Assembly: GCF_034702125.1 (NCBI RefSeq)
Contig: NC_085857.1
Location: 59,847,814 to 59,911,813, forward strand
Reading direction: 5' to 3'
Length of the DNA: 64,000 bases
From: Engraulis encrasicolus
Lineage: Eukaryota > Chordata > Actinopteri > Clupeiformes > Engraulidae
Position numbers and translations under genes: made by a program. Positions 1-32,500 of this stretch are shown here, one piece after another (within the stretch, counting starts at the first letter, position 1; the number at the start of each line of letters is the position of its first letter). The notes under the pieces are model-generated. The model worked only from the letters and a program-made list of their open reading frames with translations. It searched no databases and had not been told where the DNA came from.

Positions 1-1495
1 ACTAATTTTCTGAAGCTTGCCGTCAGCCAGATGCTAGCCTAATAACTAGTGAACTATGTGGTTACGTAAACACTGCATCCCATATGGATCACCAGTTATG
101 GATCAGGCATTGGGTTTTTGGATTTTGTTACCAAGGTTAGGCTAAATTACTTTCGGGACTAGTTCCTCCTTCTGCGTGTGACTGAAGACCACGGCGCTTT
201 CGTGTGTGCAAAGGCATTATAACTTGCAGGGCATACCAAACTTTGATGTGAAGCCTGGCATGTATGCATGCTATGATTGGCCGGAGGTAGTCAGACAGGA
301 GGTGTGTCAAGTCAGGAAAAGCAGGACAACACAAAACTGAGCTTTTGTGCCAGCCAATTTCATATCAATACCAATTGGTCCCTGTTTGAACGCGTGACAT
401 TCTGAAACAGCGCATAGTTCACAAAAACCTCGTTATCTCTGTTTCTTTTTAGAATTCAGTAGTTACCCGCCTCGGTTTAACTTTAACTGGCAATAAAAGC
501 TCGTAGAGACACACTGTTTCCACCCACTAAAAGGGCAAAGTCTCCACTTTCAAAACTAGCCATAACATGTTTCAGTGGCCCCATCACAAAATATGCAGTG
601 CCTCTACAAAAAAAAAACATTAAAAAAAAGGGGGTTAGAACACCGGTACTGTACGACATAATTCTGTAAGCAGCACCAGTATTCAATGTGTTAAGTGAAA
701 AAAAAATTTGTGCATAAAACCTTATTTTGGAGGGTTGTAGCCATCACATGAACGACTTCTGAAGCCAAGTGATTGATTGAAAGTCAGGTTATTAGCTGTA
801 GTTCCAAACACATGAATAGTCGACAACACTTTTTGCTAATACACAATAGAAATCACACATACATGCACACACAGCATATACAGGTCACACGACACACACC
901 ACATTGTTTTTCTCTCTTCCTGCACAAGGTTTTAATGTTATAGGAATTGTGTTTTAAGGCAGCATATATTTGTATACTGTATATTTTGTGTATTTTGGTA
1001 TATGTTAGGTGATTCGTGTATTTTATTAGAGTAGTATGCTTGACCAGGGACTGAGGTTGCAAATTAGCTTCCTAGCTATAAACCTTTATGTACCCACATC
1101 TACAAGCTGTGCCATGGTCTTGCCTTGTCACGTTTGTAATAATGTGCACTGCATTGTCCCTGTTAAATAAGCTCCAAATGAAATGAAAAAAAAAAAACGT
1201 CTGTATTGTGAAACACCCTCTCAAAGTTCTGTCACCCTTCAGTCCAGAAAACATCCACATGATGTCATGGGACCTAAAAGCTTCAAATCATCACCATTAT
1301 TATTTTTAAACTTCTTTCAATTATTAGTAGCCTCTTGTAACCCGTTTTACCAACAAACCGTTTTTATTCATAATCTAATTCTTCAACCTTGGCGAATGTC
1401 GTTAATTGATTTAAAAAGATGCATGTAAAAAAATCGTGGGGTGTTGTAGGTCAAAGATCGTGATACAAACAGTCATGAGTCATGAGTTGAGTGTA

Positions 1496-1498
<3 letters not shown>
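1..1498. other. alkbh5 intron 7 (part), nothing recognised
   Basis: AT-rich non-coding DNA. By position it belongs to the last alkbh5 intron, because the final exon is not found in the window. No exon, transposase or RNA gene is recognisable on either strand, and the open frames are short and have no family resemblance. Confidence 0.5.

Positions 1499-1570
<72 letters not shown>
1499..1570. repeat. (TG)n microsatellite
   Basis: About 36 uninterrupted TG dinucleotides. They lie just outside the left end of the M1 element at 1596. Poly-Cys/Val and poly-Thr/His open frames across it are repeat artefacts. Confidence 0.98.
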
Positions 1571-1572
<2 letters not shown>

Positions 1573-1807
1573 GTATCAAGTCTTTGCAGTGTGTGAGTGC
1601 GTTGCAATATGCAACCTTGCCTCCTCCACTTGCGCTTGTCTCCTCGTCCCGCCTCCTGGCCCCTCCTCCGTGGAAAAAACGAAAAAGTTTCCCAGCTGTC
1701 AGCCTAGCCACAACAACTTTTGAGGGACTGTTTTTCATTCACCATCCCAATTGCAAATGAGAAGAAGACTCTACAATTGAGCTTTTGCAAGATATTGTAA
1801 TATAATG

Positions 1808-4068
1808 CAGGGATTAAAGCAAAAAAAAGTCATCTGACTGAACTTTTTTGCCGGTTAGGCACCCGATCGAGTATCACTACATAACCCTACGAAAACCAAT
1901 GTAGCCAGGCTCTGCCCTCATAACGAAACATACACTGGTTTTATGCAAAGAATGGTGCCAGAGCCAGCGCTAGGCATAGGCAGACAGGGCTGTCACCTAG
2001 AGCAGAATAGGCCTATGTCTTGAGGGCGCCAGTAATACCAAAAAGTGCCTCAAAATCAGAACTTCAACCAACATAAAACGTTACACTTCACATTAACAAT
2101 GAATATTCATCATACACTCAGTAGGCCTATACACTCAGTATGAATGTACCTGTAGGTAGTAAGTACTAGATCAGATGTGCTCAATCAGATGTAGGCCTAC
2201 AATGCTATGTTTACAGATGCCAATTTCTAAATACAAAAAAAGGAAAGAGGAAAAGGGGGCAGGCCTAGGCCACCAGATTGACTAGAACTGGCCGAGAATG
2301 GAGGGATAATGGATACTATATCCGACTGCAAACACTGAACTGCAATTTGGGACATGTTTTGGTTATTTTCCTCTTATTTCTACCCATTGTTTGTGAATTG
2401 TTCACAACATTTTGCAGAATGGATTCACAATAAGTGTTGTTTCAAAATGGTCTAGCTGATATCACAGAATTATTGACTTGGAATTGCAATGTGTTGATAC
2501 AGTGATCCCGTTATGTTTTTTTTTTGTAGTAGTAGTAGGTTATATTTCGTCTTTCACATCAGAACGGGCAAACACTGTTCTGGTGAAAGCACTGGTGCGC
2601 ATTGCTTGCATTTGTATTTCTGACATTTAAAAAATAATGCATAGCAATCAGAGGGAGAAAACTAGTTGTTGGTTATTTGTATATTTTCCCCTTCTGCCTT
2701 TTTCACTATTCATCCTGTTACAAATAACTTGTTGACGTTTACAAACAGGTTGCGGTAGTCTACCTCTGTGTTCTACCGTTTTGAAAACCTATAGCTACTT
2801 TTTTGCTTCTCGGTGTGCGGTGCCAAGCACGCTTCGCAAGCAGACACGACCCAGTCACAGACATACGTCTATCGTTTAACAAAAGTAACACACATAAGCT
2901 TGTCGCGCAACTTTTCACTCGAATCGAGGCAAATCATCCACCCATCAGTCCTGAGTGCCCGGTGTGCAAATAACTGAACTCAAACGAAACGCATCCGAGA
3001 AGATGGGCACAGACGTTGAGCCACTCAAAAACAAGCTCACACACAACTGTTGCTGCACACTATTCCAGTTAGCAAAAATAGCATCACACAGTAGCCTACA
3101 ACAAGCATTGAAAGTGAAACAAACACCGAAACGGCATTTATTGACTATGAGTCCACCCATCAGAACACTGCTTCACAGAACAAGACGTGGCATAAAATAT
3201 TGCCTCTGCCAAGGATAGCCTATCCGTGACCCCTGTAAAATGCAACCCATTTTTAACTTATTTCTTAAATATATATCGGCAACAACAAAGTTAATCTGCT
3301 ATGATTACAGATGAGACTGTAAATTATCCGTCGTCAGACAGACAACTAGAGCTAGTTCTACACGCAGCCAGTCAAACGCGCTAAACTTCGAGGATGAAAC
3401 GCATGGTATCCTAGCTAGCTGCCAATAATAGCCGTCCCACCGGGGCTATGAATAATGTCGGTAAAAGTCACAATGCTTAAAAGGCAAACCCTTAATGAAA
3501 AGGACATCATGCGCAGTCGAAGTAAACTATTCTTTTTTTTCTAACTATCTACCACGGCAGGTGCAATGATAATGGAAACGTGTCCTACCTTCTTCCAGCT
3601 ATGCGTTCCATGCATGCATACCGGTATGCATTATTTATTAGCCAATATTGGAATCTCAGTCCAACTCGTTTAACGATTGTCATTGCACTTTAAAGACATA
3701 GTATTACACTTATTTTCTTTTCTGCCATCAGCAACAATGATGGCTTTTTTTCCTTTTTTTTTAATCGCGCTGCGCCGCCATCGAATTGATGACCACTCGT
3801 GTACTTTTTTTGGAACATGGAAGAACAGGGGATGGCTCAAAACTACTGATGAGTGAATGTTGTATCTCCCCACCAGTGGTGGAGTGTATGACTAAATCCG
3901 TACACCACACCTCTCGTCCCCTTCTCATGACCAGGAGTGCTCTCGATTTGAGTTCAGTTGGAAAGTAAAAATTAAATTAATTGACATAAATCATATGGAC
4001 GGAAATCCGTCCAAACGAAAATCCAGTTGACGGAAATCCGTCGTAGCGACGGAAAACTTTAATCCCTG
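1808..4068. mobile_element. Non-autonomous hAT-like element inside M1
   Basis: 12-bp terminal inverted repeats CAGGGATTAAAG/CTTTAATCCCTG, flanked by direct TATAATG (1801-1807 and 4069-4075). The uninterrupted M1 copy near 29970 has this stretch once, confirming the insertion. The right subterminal region repeats the palindrome-like GACGGAAATCCGTC, as expected of transposase-binding repeats. 2261 bp, no transposase recognised. hAT is inferred from the CAGGG terminus; a 7-bp rather than 8-bp duplication is slightly atypical. Confidence 0.8.
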
Positions 4069-4085
4069 TATAATGCTGTTGTCAG

Positions 4086-4420
4086 TAGGGATGCACCGAT
4101 ACCACTTTTTGAAAACCGATACAAGTACGAGTACATTTAAGTGTGTACTTGCCCATACCGAGTATCGATACCGATTACCACCAAAATACAATGAAATTAA
4201 ATGCATGGCCTTGTTTTTTTCCACCTGTGATATTTTTATTGTCCATTTTTATGTAGATTTAAATGTTAGTAATTGTATGAGGTGGCACTTTTTTCCATGC
4301 TGCTTTCAAGTCCACAGAACGTTCCTGGTATCAGCAAGTGCTTGACGAGTACGAGTACGAGTACAATGAGCAGTATCGGGTGCCGATACCGATACCAGTA
4401 TCGGTATCGGTGCATCCCTA
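4086..4420. mobile_element. hAT MITE (TAGGGATGCACCGATACC ends)
   Basis: 335 bp with 18-bp terminal inverted repeats TAGGGATGCACCGATACC and exact 8-bp target duplications GTTGTCAG (4078-4085, 4421-4428). The empty site in M1 copy 2 (about 29955) contains GTTGTCAG once. The interior is rich in GATACCGA/TATCGG motifs. No coding capacity. Confidence 0.93.
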
Positions 4421-4544
4421 GTTGTCAGTGATGTCAACATGACATTTACTTCCTGGTACGAGGAGAGAAGCAAGTGGAGGAGGCAAGTGGAGGAGGCAAG
4501 GTCGCATATTGCAACGCACTCTGTGTGTGTATGTATGTGTATAC

Positions 4545-24944
<20,400 letters not shown>

Positions 24945-25730
24945 GCTTTTGCTGCTGATGTTGTGGTCAACTAACGAAACTGCACAAAACCACTTTGAAA
25001 TTCCGCCACGAATGAACGTCCTCAGGTGCCCATGCTCAGCTGTGTGTCCCGCTGGGCTGCTTGCCTGCACGGAGAGCTGTGTTGATGAAGTGTGTGTGGT
25101 GGTTGTTTGGCTGCGTAGCTGAGGCAATAGCTAACAGGCTAGCTCTAAATAGCTAAAACTAGCCTCTGCCAAAACACTTCACTGCTAACTGGTGTTGCTA
25201 CTGGCTACAAAACAATTGCTCCAACTCCCCTCTACCGACCACTGTTAAACAGCAGACAAACTTCTTAATCAACCTTCCGTTAAGTATTTACTATAATAAG
25301 TACGCCGTTCTCTCGTGGCCAAAGCCCATAGCTTCCCGGGGCCAGTTCGGTGTGTGCGGCATGTCTGATGTCTCCCAAGTCCCGAAAGGGGTCGGCTACG
25401 TTCTAGCTAGCTAGCAAAACACGGACAACTAGTTAAAGTCAGTCAGTTATATATACAACACGTTAAAGACAGTTAGTCAGCTAGTTGAACACAGCTAGTT
25501 TAAGTCAGCCAGTCAGACGAGGCTCTCTCTGGCTCACTGCTGCAGCCGTCGTGAGGTAACCTCAGCACGCGCTAGTTTGGTTTAGCTGCGACTGCGAGCT
25601 ATATCGGTCACTCGTCGTGCTGGCTTGTGATATTTGAAACCGTAGCTACGTCCTATGCTATGGCGAAGAGTCAGAGTTTGACGGGTTGTAGATAGTAAAC
25701 GGGCATCGGGACCAGTCTGAGTCCAAAATA
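24945..25730 (-). promoter_or_regulatory. alkbh5 5' flank, probable promoter region
   Basis: Inferred from position only. The stretch just upstream of the start codon holds the 5' UTR and presumably the promoter; CpG density is raised from 24690 to about 25110. No TATA box or other decisive element is claimed. GCTAGCTAGC-type repeats occupy 25405-25440. Confidence 0.35.
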
Positions 25731-25840
25731 ACTAATGGCAGCTCTAAAAACGGCTCTGTTGGTCACGCATGCGCACCACTCCACTCGGCGTAGTGCGCGT
25801 GGACGTGGAAATTATTTCCATTCACTGCGCATGCGGCCTG

Positions 25841-25843
<3 letters not shown>

Positions 25844-25924
<81 letters not shown>
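25844..25924. repeat. (CA)n microsatellite
   Basis: About 40 CA units, intergenic, upstream of alkbh5. Confidence 0.97.
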
Positions 25925-25925
<1 letters not shown>

Positions 25926-26139
25926 AGAGATTTCTGCACACACACAGTTTGCATCACAGACTTAAAGGTACACTGTGTAAGATTTTCATTTGTTTATTTC
26001 CAGAATTCATGCTACCCATTCACTAATGTTACCTTTTTCATGAATAATTACCATCACCATCAAATTCTAAGTAGGCCATTTCATTATGACTGGAAAAATG
26101 TTACTTTTCATACATGAAATGGGAGATCTTCTCTACGTA

Positions 26140-26635
26140 TGATAAATTATAATATAATTTTGAAAATCAACATGGGTCCGAGTGGGATTCGAACTCACAA
26201 CCTCCATATCTGTAATCCAGGACCTTTGCCATTGATACTAAATGACATACATGGTATTTTAAGTTGGCTAAGGAACACTGCATATGATATAATTTTGAAA
26301 ATCAACATGGGTCCGAGTGGGATTCGAACTCCCAACCTCCATATCTCTAATCCAGCACATTTGCCATTGATACTAAATGACATACATGGTATTTTAAGTT
26401 GGCTAAGGAACACCGCATATGATATAACTTTGAAAATCAATATGGGTCCGAGTGGGATTCGAACTCCCAACCTCCATATCTCTAATCCAGCACATTTGCC
26501 ATTGATACTATATGACCTACATGGTATTTTAAGTTGTCTAAGGAACACTGCATATGATATCATTTTGAAAATCAACATGGGTCCGAATGGGATTCGAACT
26601 CACAACCTCCATATCTGTAATCCAGGGGCCTCATT
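26140..26635 (-). repeat. Tandem array of a tRNA-like unit, about 135 bp x 3.6
   Basis: Units begin at 26174, 26309, 26443 and 26579 (GGGTCCGAGTGG). On the minus strand each carries GAGTTCGAATCCCAC, a perfect T-arm/B box, preceded by an A-box-like and anticodon-arm-like stretch. A paired acceptor stem is not evident. Open frames cross the array on both strands because stop codons are rare in the unit. Probably a multimerised tRNA-derived SINE or tRNA pseudogene. Confidence 0.7.
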
Positions 26636-26900
26636 TATCATCCGTTCGTAGAATGTCCAGACAGAACATTCCATTGACTGTCAATGGGGTTTCATTTCTG
26701 GCAAATTAGAATTAGAAGTTTTTAAAATAGAAAAACGTGGTATGGAAATCTATAGGGTATAATGAAGAGGGAAGTGTGGGTCACCAGATCAAAGAACAAA
26801 AAACAGCTGACAGCTAAGCATCAATGATACCTGGGCTTTCATAACCCTCATGCAATGAAACTGCCATTGACTTCAATTTTAAACACAGTCAGGCCAGCAG
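26636..26900. other. Intergenic sequence with a GGGGCCTCATTTATCA MITE end
   Basis: The word AGGGGCCTCATTTATCA at 26624 resembles the end of a common fish MITE, but no partner end or target duplication was found. Nothing else recognised. Confidence 0.3.
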
Positions 26901-27313
26901 TCTAACCCATGACTGTGGTTTTGAGTAATGAACAAGGCTGAGACTTTTTAAAGTCTCAGGAAGCTTTTACCAGTGTTTAGAGTTAATTTGTTGATTCAGA
27001 TGATTAGGTTAACACTAGAACTACCAGGATTTTTCTGCCTACCTAGAAGTACCATAGAGGGGTCATTTGACCCGGCGGCTTTTACCTAATACACTAATCA
27101 CTCATTTTGTTATGGTAATGAGGCTGTTAGGGGCCGTGTGTGGGGTGAGGGGTGAGGGGGTCACACCTTACAGTGCTAACAGCCAAGACAAACAGGGACA
27201 GACAGCTTCTTCCCAAGGGCTGTCAGCCTCCAAAATCACCACAGGTAAATAGCAACTTGCATGAAGATATCAGCAATAAAGACAGATGGCACAGTTTGGC
27301 GGACAGTGTGTTA

Positions 27314-28888
27314 CAGTTTTTCTCCATTGGTTTGGCTCATTTCTTGAAACTGAGATGTCATTCTCAAAACATGGACAAATCCCAAAACTAATTTGCAGTT
27401 CCTCACAACAGAATGGCATTTATCATTGCTTTAATCAAATTTCAAATGCTTTTGTACATGTCTCAATCATTTAGTACATCCTTGCAAATGGCTATGTACA
27501 GTATCCTACAATTAACACAATCAGCTTACATTTAGTAGAATTTTCAAATGAATGTAGCTTCCTGATCTATCCCAATAGGTTGATTCTAAGTGTAATGGTT
27601 GTCCTGAAAACATGTCAGCACATTTTCTTCATATAAGTCATCAATGAACGTGTGAATGTCCCATGTGATCATGACGAATCATATGACTGCAACCAGATAA
27701 TGGTTGAATTACAGTTTTTCTCGATTGGTTTGGCTCATTTCTTGAAACTGAGATGACATTCCTATAACCATTGGGTCATTTGGCCAAACATTCTTACACT
27801 TCTACACAACAGTTCAGGTAACTTGCATCAGCGCTAAACCGTCTCACATATAAATAGTCAGTACCATCAAAATGGCATAGATCCTTCTCAATTGCTTTGG
27901 CTCATTTGCATTCATTTAGTCCTTCTGACAAAATAAACTGGATGGTTCAGCATAACTACATGGATCCTCATCACTCGCTCATATCACCCCAAAAACAGTT
28001 TACCCATGTGTCAAAACTAAATTTCTTCCGCACATATATCATTAGTACCCCCAAAATACATTGTCCCTTTGCCATTGTGTAAGCACTGCCAGTCAAAATG
28101 GTTAGGTCTTTTATCTACGTTCAGCTAACAGATTTCGACTATGTATAAAAATGAAAAAGTGAGTGAAACCATTGAAGTTTGACAACACAGATAATTTACC
28201 AAGGACATTTATCAGTAACTTTCTTTACTGTAAATTCATATACAGAAAGTAATGCCCATATTTCACAGGTTTCTCATTGGTTTGGCTCATTTCTCAAAAC
28301 AGAGATAACATTCTCAAAATAACATGGACAAATGCCAAAGCAACTAGCAATTGTTCAAAACAAAATGTCATGAAATTAGCCAAATAACAGAGGAAACTGT
28401 AGTATACACGGTTGTAAAATTATTTTCTACTAACTAGTAAAGTTACAATACCATCTGACCTGTTGAACACTGTCATGAATTTACTATGTAATGAAATTCT
28501 TAAAATATGATGTCCTTGACTGTTTTGGGAATTGCGTAGACCACTTTGCATATGATGACTTACACAATGAAATAATGCTGACGTGTTTTGGAGAGGACAA
28601 CCATTAGACTGAGAATTGTCTAATTCGTTTAGATAAGCAAGGTCAATTTATTTGGAAAATGTGCTGAATGTATGCTGAATGTGTCAACTGAAGGGTATTT
28701 GTACATATCCATCTGCAGAGATGTACTAAACATTTGAGACATGTACAAAGCATTTGATATCTGATGAAAGCAATGAAAAATGCCATTCTGTTTTGGGAAA
28801 TTGCAGGTTGGTTTGGGGATTTGTCCGTGTTGTTTTGAGAATGTCATCTCAGTTTCGAGAAATTAGCCAAACCAATCGAGAAAAACTG
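27314..28888. mobile_element. TA-flanked element with CAGTTTTTCTC ends, nested in piggyBac
   Basis: Long facing ends CAGTTTTTCTCCATTGG and CCAATCGAGAAAAACTG, flanked by TA. Similarity of the arms extends for about 150 bp (GGCTCATTTCTTGAAACTGAG, TGTACATGTCTCAA). Further copies of the end sequence occur inside at about 27713, 27880 and 28264, so several elements may have inserted into one another. Non-coding. Confidence 0.7.
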
Positions 28889-29077
28889 TAACGTGTGAAT
28901 CTCCATGTGACCATAACGACTCATGTGAATGCAACCTGGCAATTGTTAGATGGATAAATACCAGTGCATGTGGACTACTGCTTCATTTCCCTCAAGAATT
29001 TTGTGGTGAAAGAAGCTCCTCTCCAAGGAATGAAGATGCAGAGATACAGCACTCAACAGGCATTGGAAATGATCCAC

Positions 29078-29079
<2 letters not shown>

Positions 29080-29172
<93 letters not shown>
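29080..29172. repeat. (CA)n microsatellite inside piggyBac element
   Basis: About 46 CA units. Confidence 0.97.
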
Positions 29173-29174
<2 letters not shown>

Positions 29175-29886
29175 GTCTCAAGTGACAGCTGTGAACTGCT
29201 AACAGCCACATTTCCACAACAAAAGGAGTGTCCGCAGGGGGTCCAAAGGGTCAAATGACCCTCTTGTGGGGCTTTTAGGTAAAAAGGTCAATTGACCCCT
29301 CCGTGGTAGTTCTAGTGTTAATAGCTTGTTTAGACAACCTTTTCATGATGTGCTAATTTTTTGAGAAATGAATTTTGGGTTTTCATGAGTTGTATGCCAA
29401 AATCATCAATATTAACACAAAACAAGACCTGAAATATTTCAGTTGGTGTGCAATGAATCTAAAACATATGAAAGTTTATTTTTTATCATTACATTATGGG
29501 GAGAAAATGAACAATATGTTCATTATATGAGAAGGACCTGTACTCCAGGTCCACAAAGTGCGTCAGCAATACAATGGCCCACCAAGCGCACCCTTCACCC
29601 AGAAGCACGACCTTGGATGGGTGATTGTCGGCGACGTTTGTTTGAGTGGAGCTCACTCTCCAAACGCAGTGAACACATTCAAGACATGCTTCATGGAAAA
29701 TGGCCGTCCAAGCTGCATGAATCCTTGTCTGAATGTTGTGAAAGTCAAAGAAGACTTCAGTCAGAGCTTCAAGTAAGATAGGCCTTGGTCATGTGCAACA
29801 GTGCGACAAGAAGACCACCTGACAAGGACAATCATCTAGCACCATCTATTGATGATCTCACGTTCCTGCAGCTGATGGAGAAAGAG

Positions 29887-30178
29887 TGCAGCTTAATCTG
29901 GGACCTTGCCTCCTCCACTTGCCTCCTCCACTCGCTTCTCGTCATGATGACATCACTGACAACAGCATTATATTTCAATATCTTGCAAAAGCTCAATTGT
30001 AGAGACTTTTTCTCGTTGGCAATTGTTATGGTGAATGAAAAACAGTCCCTCAAAAGTTGTTGTGGCTAGGCTGACAGCTGGGAAACTTTATCGTTTTCTC
30101 CACGGAGGAGGGGCCAGGAGGCGGGGCGAGGAGACAAGCACAAGTGGAGGAGGCAAGGTGGCATATTGGGATGCACCC
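29887..30178. mobile_element. M1 MITE, copy 2, in the BEL relic
   Basis: About 292 bp with ends TGCAGCTTAATCTG...CCTTGCCTCCTCCACTTG and its inverse, bordered by AAAGAG on both sides (29881-29886, 30179-30184). It splits the conserved RT stretch between LMEKE and EFVRDD. It is uninterrupted and so serves as the empty site for both hAT insertions in copy 1. Confidence 0.82.
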
Positions 30179-30395
30179 AAAGAGTTCGTCAGGGATGACA
30201 GCGGAAACTGGATAGCCCCACTGCCGTTTCAGACCCCAAGGAAACCACTTCCTAACAACAAGCGGTATGCCTACGCATTCTTTAAGTCACTGCAACGCAA
30301 CTTCCAGACACGACCCAACATGAAGGAAGACTTCATTGAGTTTTTGCAGGGGATTCTGGATAACCAACATGCAGAGCGGGCACCACCTTTAAAGG

Positions 30396-31427
30396 ATGAG
30401 AAGTTCCTCAAGTGGCAGAGATGGCAGGAGTCAGGATCAGCTGAACATCCCTCGCACTTATGCTTCCTTCCCAGTAACAACAGCAAAGTGCACAGAGTTG
30501 TGCGTCTTCTCGGATGCCTCAGTGAAGGCGATTGCAGCAGTAGCTTACCTCAAGGTAGAGGATGAGAATGGCCACACAGAAGTAAGCTTTGTAATAGGCA
30601 AGGCCAAGCTTGCACCTCTAGCGGAACTCATCATCCCCAGACTTGAGCTTTGTGCAGCGGTGTTAACTACAGATATCGCAGACCAGGTCAAAGAAGAACT
30701 AGGCCAAGCACTTGGCAAGATCACATTCTTCACTGACAGTAAGGTGGTATTGGGCTACATCAACAACAGGTCCAGATGGTTTTACGTGTTTGTGAGCAAT
30801 TGCATACACAGGATCTGGCAGTCCAGTCACCCCAGTCAGTGGAAGTATGTTGCCACCAAGAATACCCCAGCTGACCATGCCACGAGGTCAGTGTCTGCAA
30901 GCCAGCTGCAAGCAACCAATTGGTTCACCGGACCCAAGTTCTTGCTTCAGCCAGACAGCTCCTCATCATATGACAATGACTTTCAGTTGTTCGATCCAGA
31001 TGTAGACCCAGAACTTCGTCCTGAGTCCGCAACTTGCCTGACCAAGGTTGCAGGGACTCAGTTGGACTCACAACGCTTTGAGAAGTTCTCATCCTGGGAG
31101 GGTCTTAGCAGAGCTATAGCACCTCTGAGGCACATAGCCCAAAGTTTCCAAAACCCAGCACCAGACACAGGATGTGTTAGATGGCATCCCTGCAAGAAAG
31201 CAGTAACAGCGTTAGAGCTCACAACCGCAGAGCATGTCATCATCAAAACTGTACAACGTGAGGTGTACGCAGAGGAGCTCAGATGTATCCAGCAGGGACA
31301 AGACTTAGCTGCACACAGTTCTCTGAAGAAGCTTCATCCTGTGGTAGACGCAGAGGGTCTGCTACGCGTCGGAGGCCGAATCACTCACTCGAACCTACCC
31401 ACTGACTCACCCACTCCTGATTCCTAG
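30396..31427 (+). pseudogene. BEL/Pao RNase H and integrase N-terminal region
   Basis: Open frame with IPRTYASFPV and ELCVFSDAS (RNase H first Asp), IPRLELCAAVL, ITFFTDSKVVLGYI (second Asp) and NTPADHATR, in family order. It continues towards the integrase zinc-binding domain and is frameshifted at about 31430. A catalytically complete polyprotein is not encoded. Confidence 0.85.
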
Positions 31428-31435
31428 CAAGCACC

Positions 31436-32500
31436 ATGTCGCCACATTGCTCATTTGCCACCACCACCTCAGAGTGCAACATCAAGGAAGGCACTTCCCT
31501 GAAGGAGCAGTGCGTGCAAGTGGTCTGTGGATCGTGGGAGCCAAGCGAGCCATCACCAGTGTGGTGTTCAAGTGTGTGATATGCAGGCGGTTACGCGGCA
31601 AATTGGAACAGCAACAGATGGCAGATCTACCTCGAGAGCGCCTAAAGCAGGAACCTCCCTTCACCCTACGTAGGGTTTGACGTCTTCGGACCTTGGGAGG
31701 TCGTCACCCGACGGACCCGAGGCGGTAGTGCCAACAGCAAGAGATGGGCAGTACTGTTCACGTGCATGTCCACAAAAGCACTTCACATAGAAGTGATTGA
31801 GACAATGAGTGCCTCAAGCTGCATCAACACCCTTCGCTGGTTCTTTGCAATTCGCGGACCAGCGAAACAGTTACGTTCTGATAGAGGAACCAACTTTGTG
31901 GGTGCCAACTCCAACTTGAATGCTGCAACGGAAGCTGAGGAAGAAAGTGTGAACACTTACCTGTGCTCTCAGAAGTTCACCTGGGTCCTCAACCCACCGC
32001 ATGCCTCCAACATGGGAGGAAGCTGGGAGCGCATGATAGGTACAGCACGTCGCATCCTCGATTCAATGCTGCTTCAAGCTAGAAGGTCAAGGGTCACTCA
32101 TGAAGTCCTGTGCATGCTCATGGCTGAAGTCACAGCTATAATCAACTCAAGGCCGCTAATACCAGTCTCCTCAGATCCTGAAGCGCCATTGATTATTACT
32201 CCTGCCATGCTGCTCACGCAGAATCGTGGTACTCAACCAGCTCCTCCTACAGATGGCTCAGAGGCCAGTCTCTTGAAGCATCAATGGAAGAGAGTACAGG
32301 CTCTACCAGAGACATTCTGGGCAAGATGGAGGCGGGAGTACTTGAGCGTACTTCAAGCCAGGCAGAAGTGGCACGCAAAGAAATGGAACCTCAAGGAAGG
32401 AGACATAGTACTATTGAAAGACAAGCATGCCAGAAGGAATGAATGGTCCATTGGAAGGATCATGAAGACCTTCCCCAGTGATGATGGACTTGTCAGATAA
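31436..32500 (+). pseudogene. BEL/Pao integrase, frameshifted
   Basis: The first piece (to 31680) carries the zinc-binding HHxR region and CVICRRLRGK. After frame changes, the second piece (31766-32500) has the acidic residues in LRSDRGTNFVGA and GGSWERMIG, then a C-terminal chromo-like segment KWNLKEGDIVLL. The disruption between pieces makes it a pseudogene. Confidence 0.85.

Larger units (their letters stand above)
1596..4520. mobile_element. M1 MITE, copy 1, interrupted by two hAT elements
   Basis: Terminal inverted repeats of about 35 bp (AGTGCGTTGCAATATGC, then CCTTGCCTCCTCCACTTG) start at 1596 and end at 4520. The element itself is about 314 bp; the rest is two later insertions (1808-4068 and 4086-4420). 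Flanks CAGTGTGTG (1587-1595) and CTGTGTGTG (4521-4529) could be a 9-bp target duplication with one mismatch. A second copy sits at 29887-30178. Its right end is only 24 bp from the alkbh5 exon 7 splice donor. The superfamily is not resolved; no coding capacity. Confidence 0.8.
27013..29317. mobile_element. piggyBac-type element
   Basis: TTAA target duplication at 27009-27012 and 29318-29321. Ends CACTAGAACTACCA and TGGTAGTTCTAGTG, with the subterminal motif GGTCATTTGACC/GGTCAATTGACC. The frame MQRYSTQQALEMI at about 29037 may be the very start of a transposase, cut by a CA tract. Otherwise non-coding, with a mariner-like element nested inside. Confidence 0.85.
26900..29541. mobile_element. 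Mariner/Tc1-like non-autonomous element, split by piggyBac
   Basis: The left part (about 26900-27012) and right part (29318-29541) join across the piggyBac element. Words such as GTGTTTAGAGTTAA, GATTCAGATGATTAGG, TTTTCATGATGTGCTAA, GAAATATTTCAGTT and the terminus GAGAAGGACCTGTA are those of a very common fish mariner-like repeat. The right end abuts the BEL relic. The left boundary is uncertain. Confidence 0.6.

Noticed and set aside
24945..25127. Alternative alkbh5 start 61 codons upstream, in frame
   Set aside because: The added residues resemble no ALKBH5 N-terminus, while MSSSGFTDLREKLK at 24944 matches the family start.
26140..26635. Functional tRNA gene cluster
   Set aside because: B box is clear but no matching acceptor stem or complete cloverleaf could be drawn; kept as tRNA-like repeat.
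26140..26635. CRISPR-like array, because of regular ~135-bp units
   Set aside because: Whole unit repeats including the supposed spacers, and the DNA is vertebrate.
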